Shown here: positions 17,745 to 30,300 of the stretch, piece by piece
How positions within the stretch are numbered: the first letter of the stretch is position 1
Layout: each line of letters begins with the position of its first letter
DNA from: Thraustochytrium sp. TN22
Lineage: Eukaryota > Sar > Bigyra > Thraustochytrida > Thraustochytriidae
Length of the DNA: 64,000 nucleotides
Reading direction: 5' to 3'
Assembly: GCA_013306675.1 (NCBI GenBank)
Contig: JABLUY010000056.1
Coordinates: 62,001 to 126,000 of the forward strand
Notes under the pieces: model-generated
Told to the model about the DNA's origin: nothing
Seen by the model: only the letters and a program-made list of their open reading frames with translations
Databases searched by the model: none
Program-made: the position numbers and the translations under genes

Positions 17745-18233
17745 TCAGTTTTCCTGCACAGGGGCCTCAGCCGTGAGCTTAAAATCATGGCGGACCTCGG
17801 GCCAGGCAGAGCCGACCGCAAGGCCAGAGCCGAAGCCGGCAACGAGCAGGCGCGGGCCAGTCCTGCGCAGGAAGATCAGCGAGAAGAGGCCGCCAACGGC
17901 GAGGCCGCCGAGACCAGCAATGGTCATGTCCTCAACGGCAATCTGCAGGCGCTTGCGCAGGCGGAGCTCGCTGGGCACGCCGCCCAGCTGCTCCTCGCGG
18001 CGCTGCTCAATGGTCTTGTGGAGCTCGGCGCGCTTGTCCTGGACCTGGGCGCCGAGACCGCTCAGCTTGCGCTGCGCCTGAGACGCCAGCGACTGCAGCT
18101 GGCTCTGAGCCTCCTCGGTGCTGTGTGGCAGCGTCAGCCCGGTCACCTGCTCCAGCTGCGCCTGGGCGTCGCCCAGCGACGACGGCACGTGGAGGCCGCC
18201 GGCCGCCTGCTTGTCCTCGCCCTCGCCAGCCAT
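17745..18233 (-). CDS. MIC10-like MICOS subunit with long N-terminal extension
   Basis: Predicted inner-mitochondrial-membrane protein that shapes cristae junctions. The C-terminal part matches MIC10 (MICOS10): a first Gly-rich span at about 104-122 (IAGLGGLAVGGLFSLIF), a short basic hairpin loop RRTGPR (123-128), a second Gly-rich span at about 129-145 (VAGFGSGLAVGSAW) and the conserved RHDF ending (148-151). These Gly repeats drive oligomerisation in known MIC10. Usual MIC10 proteins are 80-100 residues; here the N-terminus adds about 95 residues, largely Gln/Ala-rich helix likely to form a coiled coil (about 22-85). No obvious N-terminal presequence is seen, as usual for MIC10. It is followed on the same strand by V-ATPase subunit C upstream, about 0.7 kb away. 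Confidence 0.85.
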   Translation of the reverse strand: MAGEGEDKQAAGGLHVPSSLGDAQAQLEQVTGLTLPHSTEEAQSQLQSLASQAQRKLSGLGAQVQDKRAELHKTIEQRREEQLGGVPSELRLRKRLQIAVEDMTIAGLGGLAVGGLFSLIFLRRTGPRLLVAGFGSGLAVGSAWPEVRHDFKLTAEAPVQEN

Positions 18234-18791
18234 GCTTGCTCTTTACTGCCGCTGCCGCTGCCGCTGCCGCTGCCGCTGCCGCCGCCGCCGCTGCTGCCGC
18301 CGCCGCCGCCGCTGTAGTTCCGCTCCGGCTGCTTCTCGCGCGCGCGCAGGTTTGCCGCACGCTGCCACCGGCCGGCCGCGGGGCCGCAGCCGGCGGCTCC
18401 TTGAATCCAGCGACGCGCTGCTGGGTCCGGCGCGAGCCTGGGACCTTGGCAGGCGAGCGCAACAGCTGTGAGCACGCTCCGCACGACATTGACGACAAGA
18501 GAACGAAAAGCCGGACCATGACAGGACAAGGATCGCCATGGTCGATAAATCATTCGCAAACATGGGTTCTTCTTGGCTTGGCTCGGCCACTGCGCGGGGT
18601 GAGATAAAGGGATGGTAAGGGCCGGAGGTGTGATCACAATGTCCGGCGACGATGCGCAGCGGGAAACAGACGACGAGCGACCGCACCCGCACGCAAAACA
18701 GACGCTTCGACGCCGGAGCGACGCGGCAGGGGGCCGGGACACCCTGCCCCCCCCCACCCCCCGCCTGGCTCTCCCTTTTCTCTCTTTCTCT

Positions 18792-18847
<56 letters not shown>

Positions 18848-18915
18848 GACCGCGGTGCCGCGAACCACGATCATCCATTCCTTCGTCTTCCCGGTGGCTT
18901 GCTTGTTGGTGTAAC
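18234..18915. other. Intergenic with CCGCTG and CT repeats
   Basis: Lies between the MIC10-like start and the V-ATPase subunit C stop. It contains a CCGCTG hexamer array (about 18247-18312) and a nearly pure CT tract (about 18775-18843, read as GA on the gene strand). A short poly-C run (18747-18760) is also present. Open frames through these are repeat peptide. No gene supported. Confidence 0.6.
18775..18843 (+). repeat. CT dinucleotide tract
   Basis: About 69 bp of nearly perfect CT repeat. Similar CT/GA tracts occur at 46437-46468, 48275-48314 and 55047-55094, always in noncoding sequence near start codons. Confidence 0.9.
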
Positions 18916-20142
18916 TTAGTGCTTGTCCGAGTAGGGAGCAATCTTGTAGGACACGTAGGGGAACATCTCCTCGCCGCCCGTGCCGGCCTGCGCCTCATCG
19001 GCCTGCATCTGCATCATGTTATGAAGGTCGAAGTGCGCGTAGAGCTTGAGAAGCTTGTCGCGCACGCGCTTCTCACCGGACTTCTTCTTGGGCTTGAGTA
19101 GCGCCGCGGTGAAGTTGACCGGGAGACCGTAGCGCAGGACGGACTCGACGAACAATCTGATGGCCTTGACGTGGATCCAGGCCATGAAGGCGTCGCTGTA
19201 GTGGCTCTTGCACCACTGCGCAAGCTGCAGCGAGGCATCGCTGTGGTCCTGCTTGGCGTGTGTGAGTGCATCGCCATGACCCTCGAGGCGCACGCGCTCG
19301 TACTCCTCAAAGGCCTTCTCGAAGTCGTAGTCGCGCACGAGGAAGCGCGCAGTCTGCGCAGCCACCTTGAACTCCTCAACGAACTTCTTGAGGATGGTCA
19401 CCAGGTAGGCCGAGTAGCCCTCGCGATCCTCCATGACGCGGCGCGCCGACCCGGGCACGACCGGCGAGCCCTTGACGCTCTCCCGGTCCGACTCCGGGCC
19501 GTAGCCCACAATGTCGGCGCCCAGCGTGTCGTAGTTGGCGAGGAACTCCTTCTCCAGAGACTTGCTCACGATGACCACCACAGTCTTGAGGTACTGAGAC
19601 TCGTACATCATATCCGGCTGCACGTTGGGCGTGAGCACGTCGCCGAGGTCGCACACCATAAGGTTGCCGCCCTTCTGGCGCTCCAGCGCCTGCACGCGCT
19701 GCTTGCGCTCCTGCACGAAGCCGGAGCTCTCCTTGAGCTCCGCCTCCGTCTTATTGGCCGTCTGCACGATCTGCCGCACCAGCTCGTCCACGGGCCGCTG
19801 CACCGGGTACTTGGCCGCGTTCCAGCGAAAGTTCTCCACGTACTGCAGCGGCGGCCCGCCCTCCACCGTGAGCACCTCGTTGTTCACGTTCAGCTCCTGG
19901 TGTTGCCGCTCGATCTTGCGGATGACCTGCTCCACGGTCACGTCCACCTTGGACAGCGCGTCGCCGGACGCCATGAGCTTCTCCAGCGTGCCCACGCGCA
20001 GCTCCGGCATCTCGAACCGGTACACGTCCGCGCAGTCGCTCACCGCGCTCTGCAGCTTGTCCATGCTGGCGCGCGTCGCCGAGTCGTCGCCCGGCGCGGG
20101 CGCGCCCTCATTCTTGGTCGAAATCAGGATGTACTCCTCCAT
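18916..20142 (-). CDS. V-ATPase subunit C
   Basis: Subunit C (ATP6V1C/Vma5) of the V-type proton ATPase, the peripheral-stalk clamp that controls V1-Vo assembly on acidic organelles. The ATG at 20142 (MEEYILISTKNEG) aligns with the usual start; the frame continues to 20610 but that extension is Arg/Ala-rich and lies in a GAGTC-repeat region. The 408 residues compare with 382-392 in human and yeast. Landmarks include LVRDYDFEKAFEEYERVR and the highly conserved AIRLFVESVLRYGLPVNF followed by LLKPKKKSGEKRVRDKL, then the C-terminal FPYVSYKI. No insertions or missing parts are apparent. Orthology is clear. Confidence 0.95.
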   Translation of the reverse strand: MEEYILISTKNEGAPAPGDDSATRASMDKLQSAVSDCADVYRFEMPELRVGTLEKLMASGDALSKVDVTVEQVIRKIERQHQELNVNNEVLTVEGGPPLQYVENFRWNAAKYPVQRPVDELVRQIVQTANKTEAELKESSGFVQERKQRVQALERQKGGNLMVCDLGDVLTPNVQPDMMYESQYLKTVVVIVSKSLEKEFLANYDTLGADIVGYGPESDRESVKGSPVVPGSARRVMEDREGYSAYLVTILKKFVEEFKVAAQTARFLVRDYDFEKAFEEYERVRLEGHGDALTHAKQDHSDASLQLAQWCKSHYSDAFMAWIHVKAIRLFVESVLRYGLPVNFTAALLKPKKKSGEKRVRDKLLKLYAHFDLHNMMQMQADEAQAGTGGEEMFPYVSYKIAPYSDKH

Positions 20143-20749
20143 CCTCCTGGTGCCGCTCGCCGCTCGCTCGCTCGCCCGCTCGCCCGCCCGCCCGCCCGCT
20201 CGCTCGCTCGCTCGCTCCCGCCGCCGCGCCCGCGCCCTCCGCCGCCGCCCCGCCGCGCGCCCCGCCGCGCGCCTCAGCCGCGCTCTGCCGCCGGCCGCCC
20301 GCTGGCCTCGCCGCGCTCGCGCCGCGCCCGCCGCGCCTGGCCTCGCGCCTCGCCCCGCGGCCTCGGTCGAGTCGGGTCGGGTCGAGTCGAGTCGAGTCGA
20401 GTCGCGCGCCTCGCCCCGCTCGCGATCTTGCGCCGGCCGGACGCCGCAACCGCGCGCTGCCACTGCCGCGCGCGCGCCGCAAGTCCGCCCACGCCTGCCC
20501 AAACCCAGCCAATGCGCCGCGCCACTCGCGCAAACCCGCGCCAGCCCGCCGGAGATGGATGAAATCTTTGCGCAGTGTGTGTCTGTCTGTGTGACTGACC
20601 TGGTCTGCAAGAGGCAGTGAAAGGCCGGTCAGCTTTAGCCTAGTTAGCGCGCTTGAGCCAAGCAGTGCAAGCTCTCCACTGCCCGTGGCCAACTGGAAGA
20701 TACTGCAAGATACTGTCACGTAGTACGTACTCGGAACTGACGGAGCTTT

Positions 20750-20784
20750 CACTGCACTGCACTGCACTGCACTGCACTGCACTG
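20750..20784 (+). repeat. (CACTG)7 pentamer repeat
   Basis: Seven perfect CACTG units followed by a broken CTGCACTGCA end, upstream of the V-ATPase C gene. Confidence 0.9.
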
Positions 20785-21091
20785 CTGCACTGCACCCGCG
20801 CCGACCCTGACCGCACCCTGCCCGCACCAGGGCTGCTGGGTGGAGGGAGGGGACGGGGGGAGAACGTCCCGGGCCGTGCGAGGCCGAGTGTCGCTGACAG
20901 TGATCTCTGGTCAGACAGGCGCGCGAGAGAGCGGGATGCGAGGAGCACGGCTGTCTCCGTTGGGACTCGGGGCCGGGTCGCATCGGTGCCGAAGGGCCCT
21001 TTGGGCCGAGGGGTCTGTCTAGTCGGGACCTGGTTGGGTTTTATTAGCGTCGTGGCGCTTTGGTTGACGGTGGCGCCCGTCGGTTCGCGGC

Positions 21092-21095
<4 letters not shown>

Positions 21096-21129
<34 letters not shown>
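21096..21129 (+). repeat. CAG triplet repeat
   Basis: About eleven CAG units in noncoding sequence downstream of the dynein gene. One of several CAG/CTG arrays in the window. Confidence 0.9.
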
Positions 21130-21130
<1 letters not shown>

Positions 21131-21393
21131 GATCTTTCGACGGCGCAAGGACGTTGCGGCGCAAGAGTTGCAGTGGCCTTCGGGTGGTTAGCGGCGGAAA
21201 CGGGCATCAATTCGCATGGTGTTTGCTTGTGGCCTTTCATTCATCAAACCTTATCGTATCCAGGTCCCACGGTACCCCACCTCTGCCAGAGATACTGGGT
21301 GGGATCATTCGTTTCTTCATGACATCTTGATAATCTTTGTCAGCCGGCTTGGTCATCAGCTTCACGCTGTAGTTCAAACGCCTGCCTCGGTGT

Positions 21394-24300
21394 TCAAAGT
21401 GGCGGCTCGAGCAAAAGGGCGACGGAGCGAATGGTCCAGTGGTCGGGTGCCTGGGCAGTTGGAAGGTCCACCATCATGACAAAGTTGGAGGAACGGCCCG
21501 TGGTGGCCAATACGCCCCGGCGGTCCGGCGTTCTATAGAGCGGGCACGCGTAGGTAGACGTGGGCGTGGGCGTGGGCGTGGACGTGACCGTGCCGGCAAC
21601 GGCGGCATCCTCGGACCCCATCACAGCTGGAAGCAGGTGCAGCGGCGGCGCAAGGGAGAAGAGCTCCTTGGGGCGGCACTCTGCGAGAACTCGCTCGTCC
21701 TTGTCCCAGATGGCGCCCTGCATGAAGATGCCATCGACCAACGCGCCGTCCGCGGGGCGGTTGACAGGGCGCTGGTCGGACGAAAGTACCCCAAAGGAGA
21801 AGTCAATGCTGTCAATGGGGAGCTTGTGGTGACGCGCAAAGTTCTGAAGAATAGCCGTGTTGAAGGACTGCGTAAAGTAAATGCCGCCAATCCAAAAGAC
21901 CACGGGCGGACCCTCCTGCAGCCAGCGGTCGAAGAAGGTGAGGCGCTCGAAGAGGTCGCCAATGTAGCCCGGCAGGTCGCGCAGCGAGGGGTAGGAGCGC
22001 GCGGTCCAGAGGGCCGGCACAACGCCATCGAGCAGCGCGTAAAACACCTGCTCCAGGTCGGCGCTCATGACGACCAAGCCCTGAGTCGCCTTGATAAGGT
22101 TGTGCAGACTCTCGCGGATGACATCGGTAAGGACGTTGTAACGGCCCAGTTCCTGCGTCAGCACCGTGTTCATGCTCTCCTCGTAGACCACCGGGTAGCG
22201 CGCCTGCGCAGCCTCCACATCGAAGCGCGGCGGAAGCCGCTCCAAGATGGACTCCGCAAGCTCCTCGACAGCCTGCTCGGGGGATCCGGCCTCGCCCCCG
22301 CCGCTTCCGCTTCCCCCGCTGCTGCGCGGCTGCGTGCTCTGGACGCAGCGAAAGAGCTCGGCAGTCTCATTCTGTGCGCGCGTGATGTCTGCGTTGGCGT
22401 GCAGCCCGAAGACCTCTGGAGTGGCCTCGGCTGGGAGGTCGCGGAGCAGCTCTACGTACGCGCCGTGCGAGGTGGGCCGCGGGACGCGGTAGGCACCGCA
22501 CTCAGAGAGCGCAAAGTCGTCCTTGAGGCCGACTTCGGCGTTCATGTACGCCTTGAGCACGGCCGTGAGCAGGCGGCGGTCCTGGTCGTCCGTGACGCGA
22601 CCGCCGTAGTTGCAGGCGCCAATCGTGTAGGTGAGCGCCTTGAAGGGAAGCGGCCCGCCCTCGGAGTCCTCAACGAACATGCGTAGATGCCGCACCGAAA
22701 TGCGCAGGTCGTCCTCGTTGAAGCCATATGGCACGTTCCAGCCGAGCGCGCCGAAGCTGCGGCGCTCCTGAATGACGGCGTGGAAGAAGCAGAGCCCAAA
22801 GACCAACCGCTTAAACACCGGCACCATACCGAGCGAGCAGGTCTCGAAGAACTCCGGGTCCGAGATCGGGTCCGTGAAGAACGACCGCACCAGATTTGCT
22901 CGCAAGCCCTTGGGCGGCTCGTTGGTCATCTTGACACCGCCCTGCAGAATCGACACCGGCATCTTGTCCGACGGGTACGAGGTCAGCCACAGGCGAAAGG
23001 ACTGCGCCGCGGCCGGTGCCGCCGCTGCCGCCCCCGCTTCGCCCGTTTGCTGCTCCTGGTGCAGGTACGCACGCGCAACGCGCTCCATAATCTGTTCCAG
23101 CGTCGGCATCCAGCTTGGGTACAGGTGGCAGTTCTGAAGAACGACCCAAGAGCCGGACTTCATGCCGCGCGCGATCATGCGCTCGGCGATCACGCCCTGG
23201 CCCTGGCCGAGCGAGAGCTGCGCCAGCGACATGCCCTGCGCGGTGGCCAGTTTCGTGAGCGCCTGGATCGGGTCGGCGCCCGGCGACAGCACAAAGATGA
23301 GTGGCGTGTGCGGGCGCGAGTCGCGCCAACAAGCCTCCAGGTCAAAGCGTGGCGGTTCCACAAAACGCGAGCCCATTTTGTCCTCCACGAAGGCCGTCAC
23401 GGCCGGCACAACGCGGTCCGGTCGCAGGCAGCGCAGCGCGCAGAGCCGCAACAGGCCATCGCTCGCGTACGGCTCCGGGAAGCCCGCGAAGACTTCAGCG
23501 CGCGGGTCGCCAAAGATCTCCCTCCACACGCCCTCATCCTGGCAGAACGCCGTCGCGCGCTCCTCGACGCTCGCTGCACGCCCGGCGGTCACCTCTGCGT
23601 CCCACAAAAGGTCCAGCGCTGCCCAACACGTGTCGGGCAGCCAGGCGGAGCATGGGTTCTCCGGTGGCTCGGAGGCGGCCGTCGGGCCAGAGACGAGAAA
23701 GCGAAAGAGCGCAGGGGCAGCGGCGTCCTCGCCGTTGATTCGAATGCACAGAAGAAAGGAGAAGAGCAGCTTGTCCTTCTCGAAGAGAGAGCGGCAGATG
23801 TTCCGGTACAGTGCGTCGGTAAAGTACGCGGAGAGTTCGTTGAGGCGGCGGTCGATGGCGGAGACAGCCTCGCCGGGCTCGTCGGCGGTCGACGTCGACG
23901 TCGACGTTGCCGCCGCCGCCGCCGCCGCTGCGCTGCCCTCGCGCGCCGACCCGTCGATGCTCGCCACGTACAGGTCGACAAACCAGTTGAGCGAGTACTG
24001 GTACATGGGATCGACAAAGGCGAGATCGCTGCAGCAAAAGAACATGGTGGCGGCGCGCCGCGCCACCGGCACGTAGCTCTGGCGCGCCAGGTCGATCTGC
24101 TCCGAAGTGGCCTCGGCCACCTGCTGCTTCTCAGAGATCTCCTTGGCTACAGCCTGCGACTTGCTCAGCACCTCGATGGCGGAGGCGTCCTCGAGGATGT
24201 TGCCCTCGGATGAGCTCATCACCTGGAGGATCTTGTCCTCGATCTCGCGTAGCATGGCCTGGTTTTTCGAGGTCTCCACGATGAGCTCGCTCTTGGCGCG

Positions 24301-27300
24301 CTCCAGGTCGGGGCGCTCGCGCGCCACGACGATGCCAAGCATCTGGTCCTCGAGACCCACCGGCGTGATCATGAAATTAAGCAAGGTCACCTTGACGCTG
24401 ACCTCAGGCAGATAGTGCGGGTTTCGCAGCTTGGTCGTCATGAAGAAGCGGAAGCTCTCCGCGTACTCGACGGTGGCGTCGCCCAGCTTGATGCAGGAGA
24501 CGCCGCCCTTCTTGAAGACCTGCTTGAGCAGGAGCGGCTCAAGCGCCGCCGGCAGCGTCTCCTCGATATTTTCCAGCAGCACAGGCTTGCCGAACTGCAC
24601 GGCGTTCTCCATGGTACGCAAAAAGTTCGCGTCGCTCAGCTTGCACACCTGTAAATCGTGCTCGGCCTCCATGTTACGCACCCACTTGTTCGCCTGGCCT
24701 TGCGGGTCAATCATAAGCGGCCATCGGCGCGAGTTGCTGAGAATGATGCCATTCTCGATGCTATATTCATCCACGGGGAGGCCCTGCATGGTCCAGGTAC
24801 GGATGCGGACCGGGTCGCCCAGCGTCTGCACGAGGTTCATCTCCTCCGTGCTGGAACACGGAATCCGCATCGCCATGGCCTCGCCGACCCAGGCCGCCGT
24901 GATCTCGCGCCGGTACGTGACGGTAAAGGGCCCGAGGTAGGCGACCATGGCGGAGCACACCAACACGTTGCCAATGAGCTTGCCCAGGAGCTCGCGCAAG
25001 CGGACGGCCTCCTCGGACCAGCGCGCCTTCTCGCCGCCCAGGCCGGAGATGAGGCGCTCGGCGCGGTCAAGCTTTGCGGCGCAGTCGCTGACTTGCTGCT
25101 CCAAGTCGCGCTTGCGCGCCTTGCATTGGTCGAGCTGCTGCGCAAGGCCGGCGACGCGCGCCTCGATCTTGGCCAGCTCAGCCTGCTTGGCGCGCAGGCC
25201 GGCCATGACGGTCTCGAACTCGTTCTCGGCCTCAGCCAGGGCCGCGCGCTTGGGAGCCACCACCTTGGCGACGCTGTCATACTGCACCATGGCGCGGATC
25301 CAGCTGCATAGGCCGCAGGCGGCGCGAGAGGCCTTCTTGATGTTCTCCGGGTCGAAGTCCGGGTTCTCCACATAGCTCGTGGCGCGCTGGATGATCTTTG
25401 GGTCGATGTTGTCCTTGTCGTAGTCGATCAGGCTGGAGAGCAGCTTTGGGTCCGAGAGCAGCTGCTTCTTAGCCGGCTCCCAGTAGTCGTTGATCTTCTT
25501 GGACGCGTCGTTCGGGTCCTTGACCTTGACGGGCTTCACGCCCATCATGATGCAGAGCGCTTCCATGACCAGCTTGACGCCGTCCGGCGGCGCCTTCATG
25601 GCCTTCACCTCGGTGAGGTCATTCTTGGAAAGCGTGTTAAGCGCGGCGATGGCCGACTCCAGCACCGGCATGGCCTCGGCCAGGTCTGCCTCGCACTCAT
25701 CCTTGATGCGCTTCGCGCTCTGCGCCTTCTCGTTCGCGACCGCCTCCTCGCTCTTGACCACAATGGCAATTTTGTCTGCCTCCGCTTGCTCCTTCTCCAC
25801 GGCCGACATCATCTCTTCGGTCTGCGCCGTGGTGCGGACCAGTACGGGCTGCAGCTCTTGCAGCTCCTTTTGCATACCCTGCACCGAGTCCTCGGTGAAC
25901 TGCAGCTTTTCTAAACCTACCTCGTAGCGCCGCAGCGTCTGCGCCACCTGCTGCCGCTTCACCGCCAGCATGGTTTTGAAGGTCGTGATGAGCTCCAGGT
26001 ACGAGGTGGGCGTCACGTAGTACGGCCGCCGCAGCTCGTCCATAAAGCGGCTCGCATATGTGCTGGTGTTCACGTGGAAGCGCTGGCACATGGCCACGCA
26101 CTTGGCCTTGAGCATGCCGTCACTGTCCGAGCCGAGGTCACCGTCGTCCAGGAAGCGCTCCGCCACGGAGGTGAGCGCGTCCTGCGGCCATTCCGAGAAC
26201 CAGTCGATCACGCAGCAGTTGACGAGCGAGGGGAACTGGCGAATGCGCGACCGAAAGGCGTCGCCAATCGGGCTGAACGCCAGCACCACGTGCAGTCGCG
26301 TGCGTACACGATCCACAACAAAGGCGTAGAGCGCCTCGGGCGTGTCCGCCTTGCGGCGCTCCGCCTTGGCGGCTGGCCGGGCCAGCTCGCAGAGCTCCGC
26401 CTTCTCGTCCGGCGCCAGCAGGTTCGGCACCTCGCCCGCGTTGAGCAGGCTGTTCATGTCCTCCACAAAGGACTCTTGCTTGATCTGCGCGTCGCTGAGC
26501 AGGAAGACAGTCTCCTGGCCGCGCCCGCCCGCCATGGCCAAAACTCGGCGAAGGTCGGCGTGCCAGTCGGCCGTGGCGTAGTTGCGACTCAACTCGATCT
26601 GGAAGACCTCATGACCGCGGATCGAGGCGGCAAGCCGCGTCAGCGACTGCCGTCCAGACCCACCCACGCCCACGAGGAGCGCGTTGCCGCCGGGGATGCC
26701 AATGATGCGGCAGATGCGCACGGTGTGCTCGATTGCATACAGGAACATGACGAGGTCCATGGGCTTGGCCGTCAGAGCATTGTAGGCCTCGAGCTTTTGC
26801 TCGCAGAGCGTCTTGAGCGCGCCCAGATCGACCACCTGCTCATACGCCGTCGAGTGCAGGCTACCAAACAGCACGCGCCGTGCCGTGGTCCAGTTCGCCT
26901 CGCTCTCGCGGAACGAGCCAGATGCCGAGACCATGCCGGTGGACTCGTCCGTCAAGTGCGAAAAGACCTCCGCAAAGGTCTTGCCAAAGTGCGTCTTCAT
27001 CGCCGGGCTCATCATACCGGCAACCAGCTTGTCCCGGTCCACGGCGTCCACGAGGCGGTCCCCGAAGACGCGCAGGCACTCGTGCGCCCAGAGGCGCGCC
27101 ATGGTGGACGCTACCTCGTCCGGGGAGCGGCTGCCGCCGCCCCCGCTGCCGCCATCGGTACCACCCGCGCGAAAGAGCGTCATGCCCTGGACGACGCGGC
27201 TCACGTCGCGCAGGTTGAAGAGGTAGTGCGAGCGGGACGGAGTGGGCAAGAGCTCCTTGACGCTGCGCTGATACACCTCCATGGTGGCTTCGACGGCGCT

Positions 27301-30300
27301 CTGGCCAGCACGCAGCACACTCGTTCCGCGGCAGCCCTGACTGGTGACCAGGTTCCAGCGCATGAGTGCAGAGAAGATACGCGTCATGGAGGCGTCGTCG
27401 AACTCCGTGACGCCGATCATGTGGAAGTGGCGTATGAAGCGCGGCGAGACTTTGTTGCGGCCGCCGCCGGGTGGGCCCATAGCAGCCACGAAGAAGGTGT
27501 CCACGACGTTGCGGAAGCTGAGGTCCTTGAGGTCGTACCAGCCGCCGTACTTCATGCCCTGCCGCAGCAGCTCCAGCGGCGGCTGCGCGCCATATGTTTC
27601 GGGCTGCGGCATGTTGACGTCGTCGAGGAAGACGACGCAGGTGCGGCCGAGCGCCGGCCCGTAAACGCCCTTGCGCCGGCGGTCCAGACTCGCGTCGATG
27701 ATGCCCTGCACCTGCGTGGCCGTGGTCTGCGCCGAGAAGCCCAGCGAGAGCACCTTGTAGACGTTCGCATCGAGCTCCTCCAGGAGGTAGCGCTGCGTGT
27801 ACGCGGACTTACCCGTGCCGGTGGGGCCGACGAAGAGCACGGACTTGCGTCGCTGCACGGCAAGGCGGAGCAGCGCCGTATAGCGCACCGTGTCCTTGGT
27901 CGGCACGATGATGGACGAGTAGGAGGCCGTCGCTGGGAATTCCGGGTCGGCCTCCAACGTCGAGGCCCACGCGCGCCACTCGCAGAGGCTTCGCGCCTCA
28001 TCGATCTGCACAAAGTAATCATAGACCAGGCCGTCCGCGGGCAGCGCCAGGGCCAGGGTGCGGCCGCCAGAGGCGGCGGTTGACGACACGAGGGAGCGCA
28101 CGAAGCCATCAAAGGCGTGACGGCCGGCCGCGTCGGCAGTGCCGCCGACGGACCAAACGAGCGCGAAGGCGGCGAGCGGTTCGAGCCAGGCATCCGCTAC
28201 GGGCGAGGCGGCGACGTCGTGGAGCAGCGTCTCAAGCAGCTGCGTCATGGAGCGCACGAGCATGAGGTCCGAGGAGGGCGCCAGCTCGGTAATGTTCTTG
28301 CGCACAAAGTAGAGCGCAGGGTCCACGAGCCATTCGAAGAGATCGCGCACGACTGCACGGCCGTCGTTGGAGAGCCTATCACAGCGACGCAGCCAGGCGT
28401 CAACGAGCGGCCGCCATCCGAGCTTCTCCGGTTCCATGTACACCATGCCGCAGCGCGAGACGGTGGCGGGCGAGGCGACGGCCAGGTCGATGGGCTCGAA
28501 GATCATGTTCATGTACTCGGACATGGCAATGATCTCGCCGCTCATGAGGCAGAGCTTCTTGTTGTCGTCGAGCACAGTGTTGAGGTTCTCGATCCAGACA
28601 GCGTCAACTGGGCCGTCAAAGAGGATCCACTTGCGTCGGCCATCGGCCGACTTGCTCGCGTCGCGGAAGGTCTTGGCCAGCACGCCGTCGGACCACTCAT
28701 GTGAGACAAGGTCGAAGCATCCGTAGAGCTGCTGCATGGTGACTGCCTTGGGGTTGATCTGCACGACATCGGTGGCCAGCTCGTGCTCGCCGAGCTTGCA
28801 AGGCATTTGCTGGCGCTCGCAGAGCGTGGTGAGCGCGCGCTGGAGCACACGCCAGCTCATGGTCTTGCCGGCCAGCGGCGGGCCCACCACCATGAGGCCA
28901 TGGCGCACGACGAGCATCTCGTAGAGCTGCACAACCTTTTCCATGAAAAAGGGCACCGGTTCGATGGCGATGTCCTCGTCCGCGCAGGCTGCCTCGGACG
29001 CGCTCATCATGTGCACGTAGTCTGGGTCCGGCAGCGTGACGCCCGGGAAAAGGTCGGAGATGATCCCTTTGAAGAGCGGGACGTCCTGGCTGAGAAATTT
29101 GGCCAGGTTGACGTCGCAGATGGAGCGCAACACAATGACGGCCTCGTCCTCGTCCGGAAACTGTCGCTTCAGCGCGCCGGCGGCCGTGAGCACGCTAATG
29201 ACGGCGCGCATGCCGTAATCGTAGTGGTCTTGCGAGGAGAGCTGCTCGCTGCAGAGCTTGTAGGTGGTGACGATTTTTTTGGCGAGGGCGCGTGAGTCGG
29301 CGTAGCCATAGCTAAAGAGGATGATCTCCGCAATCATGCTATAGTCCGGCACCATCATCGCCACCGTCCGAAAGAGCGCCTTGAGGTTATCCGGCAGCTC
29401 AGAGCGGCCCGCGTAGCCCGGATTCATGGTGATGAAGACATTGGCGGTCCAGCGCAGCTGAATCTCCGTCCCCTCGAACTCGAAGCTGTGCACGCGGCGC
29501 GCGATCGCGCCTTGGATGCTGGAGATCTGTTGCGCGATGACCGAGAGCACCTCGAGCTCGATACGATTGAACTCATCGAAGCACGCCCAGGCGCCGCTCG
29601 ACGCGAGGCCCTTGAAGAACTTGGCCATGGCCAGGTAGTCGAGGCCATCGGAGCAATTGAAGACGACACACTGGCGCGCGAGCGCTTTGGCCAGGTCCTT
29701 GACGGTCTCCGTCTTGCCCGTGCCTGCGGGTCCTTCCGGCGCTCCACCGTACTGCAGGTGCAGCGCGCCCATGAGCGTGCGATAGCAGCGGTCGGTGAGC
29801 GGCGTGATGACTAGACGTGAGGAGTTTCCCAGATACTCGTAGCCGTACTCCAGCGAGGACGCGATGATTTTAACATTGAGCGTGCTGTCCTCCCAGTAGT
29901 AGCGTAGCTGGCTGGTCCAGTCAAAGTCCTGCGGCGAGCTGACGCCAGCATCCGCCAGCTGCTTGACCACATCGCGTGCGTGAACGTCAATGACCGCGAG
30001 AGCCGACAGCGTGGCGCGCTCCAGCTTGCTGAGCTCGCCGCGCACAAGCGTGACGAGGGACGCGAGCTGCGCGCTGAGCGTCTCTTCGTACGAGACGAGG
30101 CCGGCCTCGCCACGACCGCGCAGCTCGGCCTCCACTTCCTGCGTCCAAAACGCAGAGCCCACAGCGAGAACGACCTGGCCGGGCCAGTCGAGGATCCAGC
30201 GGCCGCGCGACTTGCTCGGGTAGTCGGTGATGGCCTCCTTGATGAAGTGCTTGACGCTGCGGCACATCTCCTCCTCGAGCTGCAGCAGCCAAACCTCGAC

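Larger units (their letters stand above)
20143..21393. other. Intergenic, 1.25 kb, simple repeats, no gene supported
   Basis: Contains the V-ATPase C promoter side and the 3' end of the dynein gene. It holds CGCTCG repeats (20160-20215), GAGTC pentamers (about 20368-20402), seven CACTG units (20750-20784) and a CAG triplet array (21096-21129). The stretch from about 21170 to 21393 is less GC-rich and probably is the dynein 3' untranslated region. Longer open frames here have only repeat-derived peptide. Confidence 0.5.

Noticed and set aside
19171-20562. Long plus-strand open frame (463 codons) opposite V-ATPase subunit C
   Set aside because: Shadow of the minus-strand gene in high-GC sequence; peptide is His/Leu/Arg-rich without domain resemblance.
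20143-20610. N-terminal extension of V-ATPase subunit C
   Set aside because: Arg/Ala/Glu low-complexity peptide from CGCTCG and GAGTC repeats; family proteins start at the inner ATG.
26074-28083. Long plus-strand open frame (669 codons) opposite the dynein AAA3-AAA4 region
   Set aside because: Antisense shadow of dynein; no domain, and composition mirrors the reverse complement of motor codons.
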